A DNA stretch of 64,000 nt from Streptomyces triculaminicus (GCF_017349075.1 NZ_JAFMOF010000005.1:496001-560000); one strand, 5' to 3'. Numbered from the stretch's first letter, positions 1 through 9,102 are shown. Program-made: numbers and translations. Notes: a model not told the origin generated them from the letters alone.

Positions 1-852
1 GACGTCCTTCACACCGGTGATGATGTAGCCCACCTCGCCGACGCCGAGGCCGTCGGCCGGGGTCATCTCGGGCGAGTTGGTGCCGATCTCCAGCAGCTCG
101 TGGGTGGCGCCGGTCGACATCATCTTGATGCGCTCACGCTTCTTGAGCTCACCGTCGATGACTCGGACGTAGGTGACCACGCCGCGGTAGGAGTCGTAGA
201 CGGAGTCGAAGATCATCGCGCGGGCCGGGGCGTCCTTGACGCCGACGGGCGCCGGGACCTCGCGGATGACCTTGTCCAGCAGCGCCTCGACGCCCATGCC
301 GGTCTTCGCGGAGACCCGCAGGACGTCCTCGGGCTCGCAGCCGACGAGGTTGGCCAGCTCGGCGGCGAACTTCTCGGGCTGGGCGGCCGGCAGGTCGATC
401 TTGTTGAGGACCGGGATGATCGTGAGGTCGTTCTCCATCGCCAGGTAGAGGTTGGCGAGGGTCTGGGCCTCGATGCCCTGGGCGGCGTCCACGAGGAGGA
501 TGCAGCCCTCGCACGCGGCGAGGGAACGCGAGACCTCGTAGGTGAAGTCCACGTGGCCCGGCGTGTCGATCATGTTGAGGATGTGGGTCGTGCCCTCGGC
601 CTCGCCCTCGGTGGGCGCCCAGGGCAGACGGACCGCCTGGGACTTGATCGTGATGCCGCGCTCGCGCTCGATGTCCATCCGGTCGAGGTACTGCGCGCGC
701 ATCTGTCGCTGGTCGACCACGCCGGTCAGCTGGAGCATCCGGTCGGCGAGCGTCGACTTGCCATGGTCGATGTGCGCGATGATGCAGAAGTTACGGATCA
801 GAGCCGGGTCGGTACGGCTCGGCTCCGGCACGTTGGTAGGGGTCGCGGGCAC
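1..852 (-). CDS. lepA: Elongation factor 4 (LepA), N-terminal 284 residues, runs off the left edge
   Basis: Ribosome-associated GTPase that back-translocates or remodels stalled ribosomes. The N-terminal GTPase domain is visible: G1 region AHIDHGKST about 25 residues in, switch II DTPGH, and NKID as G4, followed by the start of domain II. The reading frame is open to base 1, so the C-terminal half lies outside the window. The start is taken as the GTG at 852, which gives a short N-terminal leader (MPATPTNVPEPSR) before the conserved IRNFCIIAHIDHGK segment. It is divergent from rpsT, the usual actinomycete arrangement. The family assignment is secure; the exact start is slightly uncertain. Confidence 0.96.
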   Translation of the reverse strand, partial: MPATPTNVPEPSRTDPALIRNFCIIAHIDHGKSTLADRMLQLTGVVDQRQMRAQYLDRMDIERERGITIKSQAVRLPWAPTEGEAEGTTHILNMIDTPGHVDFTYEVSRSLAACEGCILLVDAAQGIEAQTLANLYLAMENDLTIIPVLNKIDLPAAQPEKFAAELANLVGCEPEDVLRVSAKTGMGVEALLDKVIREVPAPVGVKDAPARAMIFDSVYDSYRGVVTYVRVIDGELKKRERIKMMSTGATHELLEIGTNSPEMTPADGLGVGEVGYIITGVKDV

Positions 853-952
853 GCAGGATCCATTCGGTGACTTCGGCGTTTGAACGCTGGTCTCGGCGGG
901 AGTCGGGTATACGACTCCCCCATGGTCCCATGACCGGCGGCCACGGTCCGGT

Positions 953-982
953 TTGGGAGGCCGGAGGGCGTACTGGTAGCCT
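953..982 (+). promoter_or_regulatory. Candidate rpsT promoter
   Basis: TTGGGA at 953-958 and TAGCCT at 977-982 are separated by 18 bases, resembling a principal-sigma (HrdB-type) promoter. It lies about 80 bases upstream of the rpsT GTG in the lepA-rpsT divergent gap. This is inference from motif and position only. Confidence 0.4.
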
Positions 983-1061
983 GGTCCACTGTGCCTGTCG
1001 TGCCTCTCACACGCATACGGCACACACATCGAAATCCAACGAACCTGAAAAGGCTCTTTTC

Positions 1062-1328
1062 GTGGCGAACATCAAGTCCCAGATGAAGCGGATCAAGACC
1101 AACGAGAAGGCGCGCCTGCGTAACAAGGCCGTCAAGTCCTCGGTCAAGACCGCCGTCCGTGCGGCCCGCGAGGCCATCGTCGCCGGTGACGCCGTCAAGG
1201 CCACCGCCGCCGTCGCCTTCGCCGGCAAGAAGCTCGACAAGGCCGCCAGCAAGGGTGTCCTGCACAAGAACGCTGCCGCCAACAAGAAGTCGGCGCTGGC
1301 CAAGCAGGTTGCCGCCCTCCAGGGCTGA
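1062..1328 (+). CDS. rpsT: 30S ribosomal protein S20
   Basis: Primary binding protein of 16S rRNA in the small subunit. The 88-residue product starts MANIKSQMKRIKTNEK and has the expected run of basic helices (ARLRNKAVKSSVKTAVRAA, KKLDKAASKGVLHKNAAANKKSAL), matching family length. The open frame extends upstream, but the GTG at 1062 is chosen because the conserved ANIKSQ N-terminus begins there and AACCTGAAAAGG upstream offers a weak ribosome site. It is monocistronic between divergent lepA and a strong hairpin downstream. Confidence 0.97.
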   Translation: MANIKSQMKRIKTNEKARLRNKAVKSSVKTAVRAAREAIVAGDAVKATAAVAFAGKKLDKAASKGVLHKNAAANKKSALAKQVAALQG

Positions 1329-1471
1329 AGCCTTTCCGGGGCGTGAGCCCCGGCCCCCCGCCGGAACGGACTGAAGCGGCCCCTCTACCGCTCCGTTCCC
1401 GGCACCCCGCCGCGCCTGGTCGTTCGCCACGCGGGTGCGGTGTGAGCCCTTGGGCTCGTCTGAACGATTAC

Positions 1472-1523
1472 GAAGGCCCCGGCCGCCCTTTCCCCAAGGG
1501 CGGCCGGGGCCTTCGGGCTTTTA
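1472..1523 (+). terminator. rpsT/holA intergenic terminator
   Basis: A perfect 19-bp inverted repeat (1472-1490 with 1496-1514, 5-base loop) is followed on the plus strand by GGGCTTTT. It sits between convergent rpsT and holA and could act in both directions. Confidence 0.8.
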
Positions 1524-1612
1524 CGGGCAGGGGGGCGGGGCTGAGGACCCGAAGGCCGACTCAGCCCCCAAGATCGACGCGGTCCCGGCGCAGCCCCAGG
1601 CGCGGCCTCGGG

Positions 1613-2599
1613 TCAGGCGCGGCTACGAGCCGCTCGGGCCACCGCGACCACGGCCTTCTCCAGGGCGTACTCCGGATCGTCCCCGCCGCCCTTGACGCCC
1701 GCGTCCGCCTCGGCGACCGCCGTGAGCGCCGCGGCCACGCCGTCCGCGGTCCATCCCCGCATCTGCTGCCGCACCCGGTCGATCTTCCAGGGCGGCATGC
1801 CGAGCTCACGGGCCAGATCGCCGGGGCGGGCGCCGCGCGGGGCGGAGGCCAGCTTGCCGATGGAGCGGACTCCCTGGGCCAGGGCGCTGGTGATGAGCAC
1901 GGGCGCGACGCCGGTGGACATGGCCCAGCGCAGGGCCTCCAGGGCCTCGGCCGCCCGGCCCTCCACCGCACGGTCGGCGACGGTGAAGCTCGACGCCTCG
2001 GCGCGGCCCGTGTAGTAACGGGCGACGACGGACTCGTCGATGGTGCCCTCGATGTCGGCGACCAGCTGCGCGCAGGCGCTCGCCAGCTCGCGCAGGTCGC
2101 TGCCGATCGCGTCGACCAGCGACTGGCAGGCCTCCGGCGTGGCGGAGCGACCGGTGGCCCGGAACTCCTGCCGGACGAACGCCAGGCGGTCGGCCGGCTT
2201 GGTCATCTTCGGGCAGGCGACCTCCCGGGCGCCCGCCTTGCGGGCCGCGTCCAGCAGGCCCTTGCCCTTGGCGCCGCCGGCGTGCAGCAGGACGAGCGTG
2301 ATCTCCTCGGCGGGGGCGCCGAGGTAGCCCTTGACGTCCTTGACCGTGTCCGCGGACAGGTCCTGGGAGTTACGGACGATCACGACCTTGCGCTCGGCGA
2401 ACAGCGACGGGCTCGTCAGCTCGGCGAGCGTGCCGGGCTGGAGCGCGTCGGAGGTGAGGTCACGGACGTCGGTGTCGGCGTCGGCCGCGCGGGCCGCCGC
2501 CACCACCTCCTGCACGGCGCGGTCGAGGAGGAGGTCCTCCTGTCCCACGGCGAGCGTGACGGGGGCGAGCAGGTCGTCGGTTGCAGTCTTCCTGGCCAT
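1613..2599 (-). CDS. holA: DNA polymerase III delta subunit
   Basis: Clamp-loader wrench subunit that opens the beta clamp at replication forks. The 328-residue product has the expected layout: AAA+ region beginning with LAPVTLAVGQEDLLLDRAVQ, a middle segment with VVIVRNSQDLS, and a helical C-terminal collar domain (YYTGRAEASSFTVADRAVEG, then ALRWAMSTG). ATG 2599 (MARKTATDDLL) is preferred; an in-frame ATG at 2611 would add four residues. In actinomycetes holA usually lies downstream of comEC, as it does here, but two genes intervene. Function is assigned by family similarity. Confidence 0.93.
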   Translation of the reverse strand: MARKTATDDLLAPVTLAVGQEDLLLDRAVQEVVAAARAADADTDVRDLTSDALQPGTLAELTSPSLFAERKVVIVRNSQDLSADTVKDVKGYLGAPAEEITLVLLHAGGAKGKGLLDAARKAGAREVACPKMTKPADRLAFVRQEFRATGRSATPEACQSLVDAIGSDLRELASACAQLVADIEGTIDESVVARYYTGRAEASSFTVADRAVEGRAAEALEALRWAMSTGVAPVLITSALAQGVRSIGKLASAPRGARPGDLARELGMPPWKIDRVRQQMRGWTADGVAAALTAVAEADAGVKGGGDDPEYALEKAVVAVARAARSRA

Positions 2600-2685
2600 C
2601 GCGTCCAGCATCCCACGCCCCGCTGACACTCCCTTCCCCGCCGACCCCTCCTCCCGGCCGCCGGCACATATCGCACAATGAGCGG

Positions 2686-2961
2686 GTGAGCAGCGCTTCC
2701 TCCTTCCCCGACACCTCCGACTCCGTACGGCACCTGCTGGTGCTCCCCGACCGCGACGCCGCCGAAGAGGTGGCGGAGGAGGCCGGACAGCGCTTCGGCC
2801 TGCCCCAGGAGCCCCAGCTCGTGCGCGAGGCACTCGCCGGCGAGGACGACGCCGAGGACGCCCAGTGGCTGGTCGTCCTCGAGGACCCCGACGGCAAGCT
2901 GGACGTCGCCGCCCTGCGCGAGCTGGCCGAGGAGTACGAGGGCTGGCTCGAGGTGGAGTGA
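2686..2961 (+). CDS. Small conserved acidic protein, function unknown
   Basis: A 91-residue acidic product, divergent from holA. After a short Ser-rich start it reads SVRHLLVLPDRDAAEEVAEE and ends LRELAEEYEGWLEVE, a compact alpha/beta pattern that resembles a small conserved Streptomyces hypothetical protein seen at this locus. The GTG at 2686 is chosen because it lies just outside the likely holA promoter region; a three-codon ATG minigene overlaps it. Codon usage is typical of the genome. No catalytic motif is visible, and I do not assign a function. Confidence 0.7.
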   Translation: MSSASSFPDTSDSVRHLLVLPDRDAAEEVAEEAGQRFGLPQEPQLVREALAGEDDAEDAQWLVVLEDPDGKLDVAALRELAEEYEGWLEVE

Positions 2962-3047
2962 CCCGCGGAGTGGCCGACGGGGTGGCCGACGGGGTGACCC
3001 GCAGCCTGAGCCGCTGAGTCATCCCCAGGGCCCGGGCCTTACGCGGC

Positions 3048-3854
3048 TCACCGGCCCGGCGCCGCCACCCATCCCTGGCGCACCTGGGGTGCCCGGTCCA
3101 GGGCGAACCCGAAGTGCGTCCGGTAGGCGGCCACGACCTCGTCCTCCGGCATCTCCCGGCGCTCCGTCCGCCCATCCGCCCCGGTGGTCAGGAGCGTTCG
3201 GCCGCTGATCGATATCCGGCCGCCGTCCTCGGTGAGCCGCGAGCACACCAGCGACTGGGTGAACGGGGACTTCGGCGAGGTGCGGTGCCACCAGCATCCG
3301 CTCTCGAAGTCCCGCAGCAGGCGGGGCCGCTGCTCCAGGCGGTACTGCACCGCTCCGTCCTTGATGACGTCCAGTTCTCCTCCCTCCGTCTCGGCGATCG
3401 TGAACACGCCCGCCGGGTCGCTCTGCTCCCCGCGTCCCGTCAGGACCAGCGGGTGGTGGCTGTTGCGGCCGAAGCCGACGTCCACCAGGAACGGCTCCGC
3501 CTCCCCCTCGGCTTCCACCCGCAGGGCCAGGTGGTCGTACGGGATGCCGAACGAGCCGTCGGGCCCCGCCACCCGCCCCGCCAGCAGGCTCACCCGGTAG
3601 CCGAGCGCCGTCAGCAGGTGCGCGAACGCGCCGTTGAGCTCGTAGCAGAAGCCGCCGCGTCCGTCCCGCACGATCTTGTCGACCAGTGCCGCGCTCTCGA
3701 GCGTGATCTCCTCCCCCCGGTGGACCGACAGGTTCTCGAACGGCACTGCGACAAGGTGGCGGAACTGCAGCTCCCGCAGGGCCCGGGCATCGGGGGCGGC
3801 CGGGCGGGTGGTGTCGATACGGCGGAGGTAGGCGTCAACGCCAGTGGAATCCAT
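3048..3854 (-). CDS. Arylamine N-acetyltransferase
   Basis: Transfers acetyl from acetyl-CoA to arylamines, hydrazines or related substrates. The 268-residue length is normal for bacterial NATs and the catalytic triad is intact: Cys70 in RGGFCYELNG, His108 in PYDHLAL and Asp125 in LVDVGFG. The N-terminus (DAYLRRID) matches the family start, so ATG 3854 is well supported. Its first 240 or so bases are overlapped in another frame by the end of the comEC open frame, which is unusual (see findings). The natural substrate cannot be told from sequence; some actinomycete NAT-family enzymes act in secondary metabolism, but no cluster is visible here. Confidence 0.9.
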   Translation of the reverse strand: MDSTGVDAYLRRIDTTRPAAPDARALRELQFRHLVAVPFENLSVHRGEEITLESAALVDKIVRDGRGGFCYELNGAFAHLLTALGYRVSLLAGRVAGPDGSFGIPYDHLALRVEAEGEAEPFLVDVGFGRNSHHPLVLTGRGEQSDPAGVFTIAETEGGELDVIKDGAVQYRLEQRPRLLRDFESGCWWHRTSPKSPFTQSLVCSRLTEDGGRISISGRTLLTTGADGRTERREMPEDEVVAAYRTHFGFALDRAPQVRQGWVAAPGR

Positions 3855-6343
3855 AGATCATTTATCCCGCACGGCGGGCGGCCTTGGCATCGGGCCCAGG
3901 TCCTACGCCCACGGCCCCGGCCCCGGGTGACGGCCACCGCTGCGTCCGTCACCGCGACCGGGCCGTCGGTGTCCGTGCGCAGCACCACCGCGCCCCGCGC
4001 CCTGAGCGCGGCCAGCGTGCGGGCCGCCGGGTGACCGTAGGGATTGCCGGCGCCCACCGAGATCACGGCCAGGCGGGGGCGCGGCCCGCTGAGCAGCTCC
4101 GGGTCCTGGTAGGCGGAGCCGTGGTGGGCCACCTTGAGGACGTCCACGGGCGGCAGGTCGGGGCGGGCTTCGCGCAACTCGCGCTGGGCGGGCGGTTCGA
4201 GGTCGCCCAGCAGGAGCAGCGTCAGGCCCGCCGCGCGGACGAGAAGGGCGACGCTGGCGTCGTTGGGCCCCTCCTCCGCGACGGCCGACGTCCCGGCGGG
4301 CGGCGGCCAGAGCACCTCCCACGACAGCTCGCCCAGGCGCCGCCGCTCCCCCGGCACGGCCTCGGTCACCGGGATCCCCGCCCGCCGGGCCTCTCGGCGT
4401 ACGAACGCGGCCTGCCCCGCCGGCCGGTCGAACGGCGTCGTCTCGATCGCCCCGACCGCCCTGCCGCGCAGCACCCCGGGCAGGCCGTCGACGTGGTCCG
4501 CGTGGAAGTGGGTGAGCAGGAGCAGCGGCACTCTCGCCACCCCCAGCTCCCGCAGGCAGCGATCCACGGCCCGCGGCTCGGGGCCGGCGTCGACGACCAC
4601 GGCGGCGCCCGGCCCCGCCGCGAGGGCCAGCGCGTCGCCCTGGCCCACGTCGCACGCCACCAGCCGCCAGTCGGGCGGCGGCCAGCCCGTGACGACCCGG
4701 GTCAGCGGGGCCGGGCGGACGAGCGCCAGCAGCAGAAGCAGGACGCAGGCGGCGCGGGACCAAGGGCCGCGGAGCAGACGGCGCCCGGCGAACACCCCGG
4801 CCACCGTCACCGCGGCCAGCAGCAGCCCGCCGGCCGGCCCCGTGGGCCAGCCGAGCTCGGCGCCGGGCAGCCCCGCCCCCGCACGGGCCACCGCCGCCGT
4901 CCAGGCCGCGGGCCATCCGGCCGCCCAGGCCAGGCCTTCGGCGAGGGGCATCGCCACGGGCGCGAGGGCGAGGGCGGCGAAGCCCAGCACCGTGGCGGGC
5001 GCGACCGCGGGCTCGGCGAGGAGATTGCACGGCACCGCCACCAGGCTCACCCGCGCCGCCAGCACGACGATCACCGGCGCGCACACGGCCTGCGCCGCGC
5101 CCGCCGCCGCGAGGGCCTCCGCGATCCGGGGCGGTACCCCGCGCCGCCGCAGGGCGGCGCTCCAGCGCGGGGAGAGCGTCAGCAGGGCGCCGGTGGCCAG
5201 AACGGACAGCAGGAATCCGTAACTGCGGGCCAGCCACGGATCCCAGAGCACCAGCAGCAGGACGGCCGCCGCCAGCGCGGGCAGCAGGCTCCGGCGCCGG
5301 CCCGTGCCGATGGCCAGCAGCGTGATCAGGCCGCAGGCGGCGGCGCGCAGCACGCTCGGCTCGGGGCGGCACACCACCACGAAGCCCAGCGCCAGCCCGC
5401 CGCCCAGCAGCGCCGTGAGCCGCAGCGGAACGCCCAGCCGCCCGGCGAGCCCTCGCCGCTCGGCCCGCGAGGCGAGGTGCGCGGGCCCGGTGAGCAGCGC
5501 GAGGAGCACGGTGAAGTTGCCCCCGCTCACGGCGAGAAGGTGCGTCAGGTCCGTGGCCCGGAAGGCCGCTTCGAGGTCCGGGGGCACGCGGGAGGTGTCG
5601 CCGACGACGAGTCCGGGCAGCAGCGCCCGGGCGTCCGGCGCAAGGCCGTCGGTGGCCTCGCGCAGGCCGGTCCGCAGCCGGGCCGCCGCGCGCTGCAGGC
5701 GTGTGGGTCCGCCGATCACGTGGGGCCGCTCCTGGTCGTCCCCGACGCGCAGGACGGCCGCGACGCGGTCGCCCGTCCGGGACGGCGGGGCCAGCTTCCC
5801 CTCGGCCCGCACACGGGTGGACGGCAGCAGCCCCGCCCAGGACTGACGGGCGATCAGCAGCACGGGTGTCCGGACGGCGGTCGCCGCCGGAGCCGCCGGA
5901 CCGTCCCCGGTGACGACGCGGGTCGCCTCGGCCTCCACCGCCACGGCGGGCCGGTCGCGGACCGCCCCGCGCACGTGCGGCCGGACGGCCGGTGGGTCGC
6001 CGGTGACCGTCACCTCGAGGGTCACCCGGGCGTACCGCCGGGCCAGCTCCGGCAGCGGCCCCCGGCGCGTGTCGGCACCCTCCAGCGCCCCGACGGCCGC
6101 ACCGGCCGCCCCGCACAGCAACGCGGCCGCGACCACCACCGCCATGCCCCCGCGCACGGCCGCCAGGAGCAGGCAGGCCGCGAGCACGGCGGCCGCGCAG
6201 CCGACGGTGACCGTCCTTCCGTCCGCCGTCAGGGCGGCGGCTGCCGCCGCCCACGCGGCGAGCGCGGGCCCGGCCAGCCGCAGGTCCGCCGGACCCTCCC
6301 GGCGCGCCGCCGCCGCTTCCCCGGACATGGCCGGACCGGTCAT
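3611..6343 (-). CDS. comEC: ComEC/Rec2-type DNA uptake channel protein
   Basis: Polytopic membrane protein whose family forms the DNA import channel in competence systems. The 910-residue open frame has N-terminal membrane segments, an oligonucleotide-binding-like segment, the central Competence domain (LTHLLAVSGGNF) with many helices, and a C-terminal metallo-beta-lactamase domain with THFHADHVDG and later HHGSAYQ. ATG 6343 overlaps the comEA stop by four bases, indicating translational coupling. The frame runs about 240 bases into nat; a stop in the alternative frame at 3903-3905 suggests the natural end may be there. Natural transformation is not established in Streptomyces, so the role is uncertain. 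Confidence 0.9.
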   Translation of the reverse strand: MTGPAMSGEAAAARREGPADLRLAGPALAAWAAAAAALTADGRTVTVGCAAAVLAACLLLAAVRGGMAVVVAAALLCGAAGAAVGALEGADTRRGPLPELARRYARVTLEVTVTGDPPAVRPHVRGAVRDRPAVAVEAEATRVVTGDGPAAPAATAVRTPVLLIARQSWAGLLPSTRVRAEGKLAPPSRTGDRVAAVLRVGDDQERPHVIGGPTRLQRAAARLRTGLREATDGLAPDARALLPGLVVGDTSRVPPDLEAAFRATDLTHLLAVSGGNFTVLLALLTGPAHLASRAERRGLAGRLGVPLRLTALLGGGLALGFVVVCRPEPSVLRAAACGLITLLAIGTGRRRSLLPALAAAVLLLVLWDPWLARSYGFLLSVLATGALLTLSPRWSAALRRRGVPPRIAEALAAAGAAQAVCAPVIVVLAARVSLVAVPCNLLAEPAVAPATVLGFAALALAPVAMPLAEGLAWAAGWPAAWTAAVARAGAGLPGAELGWPTGPAGGLLLAAVTVAGVFAGRRLLRGPWSRAACVLLLLLALVRPAPLTRVVTGWPPPDWRLVACDVGQGDALALAAGPGAAVVVDAGPEPRAVDRCLRELGVARVPLLLLTHFHADHVDGLPGVLRGRAVGAIETTPFDRPAGQAAFVRREARRAGIPVTEAVPGERRRLGELSWEVLWPPPAGTSAVAEEGPNDASVALLVRAAGLTLLLLGDLEPPAQRELREARPDLPPVDVLKVAHHGSAYQDPELLSGPRPRLAVISVGAGNPYGHPAARTLAALRARGAVVLRTDTDGPVAVTDAAVAVTRGRGRGRRTWARCQGRPPCGINDLWIPLALTPTSAVSTPPARPPPMPGPCGSCSSATLSQCRSRTCRSTGGRRSRSRARHWSTRSCGTDAAASATSSTARSRTC

Positions 6344-7167
6344 GGCTGGACCAGGGGCTTGAGGTCGGTGAAGCGGCGGGCGCCGATGCCGTCGACGTGG
6401 CGCAGGTCGGCCACCGAGCGGAAACCGCCGTGCCGGGTGCGGTAGTCGAGGATGTGCTGGGCCAGGACGGGGCCGACGCCGGGCAGGCCGTCGAGCTGTT
6501 CGAGCGTCGCGGAGTTCAGGCTCAGCGGGCCGCCGGCGGCCGCGCCGGCGCCCGCCGGGGCCCCGGGAGGGGCCGGGGGTGCGGCCGGCTGCCCGGGAGC
6601 GGTGGCTCCCACCAGGATCTGCTCGCCGTCCATGAGCAGCCGCGCCCTGTTGAGCCCGGTCGTGTCCGCCCCCGGCCGCGCTCCCCCGGCCGCCGCCAGT
6701 GCGTCGGCGACCCGGGAGCCGGCCGGCAGGCGCCGGACACCGGGGTGCGGCACCTTCCCCGCCACGTCGACGACCACCTCCCGCGCGGCGGCGCCGGACG
6801 ACGCACCCGCCGAGGGGCCGGGCAGGGCAGGGGCAGGCCTGTCAGCGGCCGGTACCGTCATGGCCGGTGTCTCGCGCTCGGGCGGCCGCACCGTCTGCGG
6901 GCGCCCGGCCCAGAAGTGGTACGCGGCGAGGACCGCCGCCGCCACCAGCACGACCGTGAGGGCCGCGAGCGTGCGCGGCTCGATGCCGCACCGCACCTGC
7001 ACCCACACCGGCAGCCGCTCCGCCAGCGCCATCCGCCAACGCCCCGGCAGCCGGGGCGCGCCGGCCGCCGGCGCGGGAGCCGAGGCGCGGTCACGCAGCG
7101 AACCGAGGTCCGCCGCGAAGGAGTCGGTCACGACAGGGCTCGTAACGGAGAGTGATGGAGCTGTCAT
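6340..7167 (-). CDS. comEA: ComEA family DNA-binding protein
   Basis: Membrane-anchored DNA receptor of the competence family. The 275-residue product has a cytoplasmic N-terminus, one membrane segment (LAALTVVLVAAAVLAAYHFW, around residues 66-85), a Pro/Ala linker, an SLBB domain (VVVDVAGKVPHPGVRRLPAG) and a C-terminal helix-hairpin-helix domain (LNSATLEQLDGLPGVG, then GFRSVADLRHVDGIG). The order SLBB then HhH is typical. It overlaps comEC by ATGA and almost certainly shares its transcript. The actual DNA-uptake role in this organism is inference. Confidence 0.92.
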   Translation of the reverse strand: MTAPSLSVTSPVVTDSFAADLGSLRDRASAPAPAAGAPRLPGRWRMALAERLPVWVQVRCGIEPRTLAALTVVLVAAAVLAAYHFWAGRPQTVRPPERETPAMTVPAADRPAPALPGPSAGASSGAAAREVVVDVAGKVPHPGVRRLPAGSRVADALAAAGGARPGADTTGLNRARLLMDGEQILVGATAPGQPAAPPAPPGAPAGAGAAAGGPLSLNSATLEQLDGLPGVGPVLAQHILDYRTRHGGFRSVADLRHVDGIGARRFTDLKPLVQP

Positions 7168-7332
7168 GGCATGCGACGGTAGCCGCGTTCGCCCACCCCC
7201 GCCGGAGCGCCTCGATTTCCGTGGATAACCGGCCGGTTGTGGAAAACTCCGTCACCCCGCCGAGGGACCGACCAGGCGGCAAACCCAAGCAAAACCCCTC
7301 GGCAGACCGTCTCGGCAAACTGTCCCCGCGAC

Positions 7333-8178
7333 CTACCGCGCCGAGACCACCACGCCCAGCAGACCGGGCCCCGTGTGCGCCCCGATGACCGCGCCCACCT
7401 CGCTGACGTGCAGGTCCACCAGCCCCGGCACCCGCTCCCGCAGCCGCTCCGCCAGCAGGGCGGCCCGCTCGGGCGCGGCCAGGTGGTGGACGGCGACGTC
7501 GACGGGGGCGACACCCGCCCGCTCCGTGGCGATCTCCTCCAGGCGTGCGATCGCCTTCGAGGCCGTGCGCACCTTCTCGCGCGGCTCGATACGGCCACTG
7601 TCCAGCTGGAGCAGCGGCTTGACGGCGAGCGCCGAGCCCAGCAGGGCCCGCGCGGCGCCGATCCGGCCGCCGCGCCGCAGGTAGTCGAGGGTGTCGACGT
7701 AGAAGTAGGCGGCCGTGCCGTGCGCGCGCTTCTCGGCGGCGGCGACCACCTCGTCGAGGGTGCCGCCCGCCCGGGCGGTCTCGGCGGCGGCCAGGGCGCA
7801 GAAGCCGAGGGCCATCGCGACCATGCCCGTGTCCACGACACGGACCGGCACGGGCGCCTCGCGTGCCGCGAGGACGGCCGCGTCGTAGGTGCCGGAGAGC
7901 TCGGCGGACAGGTGGAGCGAGACGATGCCCTCCGCCCCTGACGCGGCGGCGGCGCGGTAGGCGGCGGCGAAGACGTCGGGGCCGGGGCGGGAGGTGGTCA
8001 CCGGCTTGCGTTTCTGGAGGGCCTGGGCGACCGACCGGGCCGAGACCTCGGTGCCCTCCTCGAGCGCCTCGTCGCCCAGGACGACCGTCAGCGGCACGGC
8101 CGTGATGCCGTGCCGCTCCATCTCCTGCTGCGGCAGGTAGGCCGTGGAATCGGTGATGATCGCGACATGGCGGGACAT
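7333..8178 (-). CDS. DegV family fatty-acid-binding protein
   Basis: The 281-residue product begins MSRHVAIITDSTAYLP, the family signature, and keeps the conserved TSRPGPDVF and GIVSLHLSAELSGTYDAAVLAA segments that bind the acyl carboxylate. DegV/FakB proteins present fatty acids to a kinase (FakA); no FakA partner is visible in this window, so its partner is unknown. It lies upstream of comEA on the same strand with a 165-base gap that contains no strong hairpin, so co-transcription is possible. Confidence 0.9.
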   Translation of the reverse strand: MSRHVAIITDSTAYLPQQEMERHGITAVPLTVVLGDEALEEGTEVSARSVAQALQKRKPVTTSRPGPDVFAAAYRAAAASGAEGIVSLHLSAELSGTYDAAVLAAREAPVPVRVVDTGMVAMALGFCALAAAETARAGGTLDEVVAAAEKRAHGTAAYFYVDTLDYLRRGGRIGAARALLGSALAVKPLLQLDSGRIEPREKVRTASKAIARLEEIATERAGVAPVDVAVHHLAAPERAALLAERLRERVPGLVDLHVSEVGAVIGAHTGPGLLGVVVSAR

Positions 8179-8250
8179 GCCCCGGAGGTTACCTCCCGTG
8201 CAGCGCGGACGGCAGTGCGAGCCGGAATCTCATGATCCGTTTCCGGCCGG

Positions 8251-8320
8251 GCCGCCACCCGTGGACCACGACACGGGGGGGGCCGCCACCCATGGACCAC
8301 CACGCGTGGACCACCACGCG
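8251..8320. repeat. Short imperfect direct repeats in the degV upstream spacer
   Basis: Two copies of a unit beginning GCCGCCACCC and continuing with TGGACCAC lie at 8251 and 8282. The second is followed by an adjacent copy of the 14-base unit TGGACCACCACGCG. They sit in the 175-base gap between two minus-strand genes, contain no convincing gene and are of unknown role. Confidence 0.6.
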
Positions 8321-8352
8321 GCGCCCACGACGCACCCGACCCGCCGCGCCCG

Positions 8353-9102
8353 TCAGGCAGTGCTCTCCGGCCGCTTCGTCTTCTGCCACGAGTACCCCGC
8401 CTGCCAGCGGTCATTCCGGCCGTTGATCGCCGGGCGCTCCGGACCGACGCCCGGTCCGGAGCCCTGACCCGCCCCCGGCGCGCCCGTGGCGGCCCGGTCC
8501 GTCGCCCGCGCCTGCGGCTTCGCCCCGGGCTGCGGCTCCGGCGACGCCGCCTCGTCCTCGTCCTCCCAGTGCCGCAGCGCCCCCGCCTCCATGCGGATCT
8601 GCTCGCTCAGCAGCGTCAGGTCGTCGTCGGCGAACTGCCGCGCCCGGTCCTGGGCGGCCCAGCGCAGCGAGTCGGCCGAGTGCGTGATGCGCTCCGTGCG
8701 CTCGCGCAGGTCCGGCAGGCGGGCGGCGACGCGGTCGCGGTCGGGCTCGGTCTCCAGCTTCCGCAGGTCCTCCTCCAGCTCGCGGCCGTGGGCGCTGAGC
8801 CGCTCGAAGAGGGCCATGGACTCCGACAGGGAGGAGTCGTCCGCCATCCCGGACCGCAGCACCTCCTGGGTGGCGCGCATCGACGTGCGCAGCGACAGGC
8901 GCAGCTGGGCGACCTCGCCCGCCGCGCCGGGGGCCGTGTACTGCCGGGCCTTGAGGCGGGTGTCCTCGACCGTGCGCCGCGCCTGCGTGACCGTGCGGTC
9001 CACGCCGCGCTTGACCGCCCGTACCGCCCTGACCATGGCGATCACCGCGAACGCGACGACAAGCGCACAGATCACGGCGATGATCGCGGCGGCGGCTTCC
9101 AT
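8353..9102 (-). CDS. Conserved membrane-anchored coiled-coil protein, function unknown
   Basis: A 249-residue protein with an N-terminal membrane segment (about residues 3-25: AAAAIIAVICALVVAFAVIA), followed by a basic stretch. A long Arg/Glu-rich helical region around residues 60-165 is predicted to form coiled coil (LSLRTSMRATQEVLRSG, FERLSAHGRELEEDLRKLE). The low-complexity C-terminus is Pro/Gly/Ala-rich and ends YSWQKTKRPESTA. I recognise it only as a conserved Streptomyces protein next to leuS. The topology suggests a single-pass anchor with a large cytoplasmic domain, but no function is assigned. Confidence 0.75.
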   Translation of the reverse strand: MEAAAAIIAVICALVVAFAVIAMVRAVRAVKRGVDRTVTQARRTVEDTRLKARQYTAPGAAGEVAQLRLSLRTSMRATQEVLRSGMADDSSLSESMALFERLSAHGRELEEDLRKLETEPDRDRVAARLPDLRERTERITHSADSLRWAAQDRARQFADDDLTLLSEQIRMEAGALRHWEDEDEAASPEPQPGAKPQARATDRAATGAPGAGQGSGPGVGPERPAINGRNDRWQAGYSWQKTKRPESTA

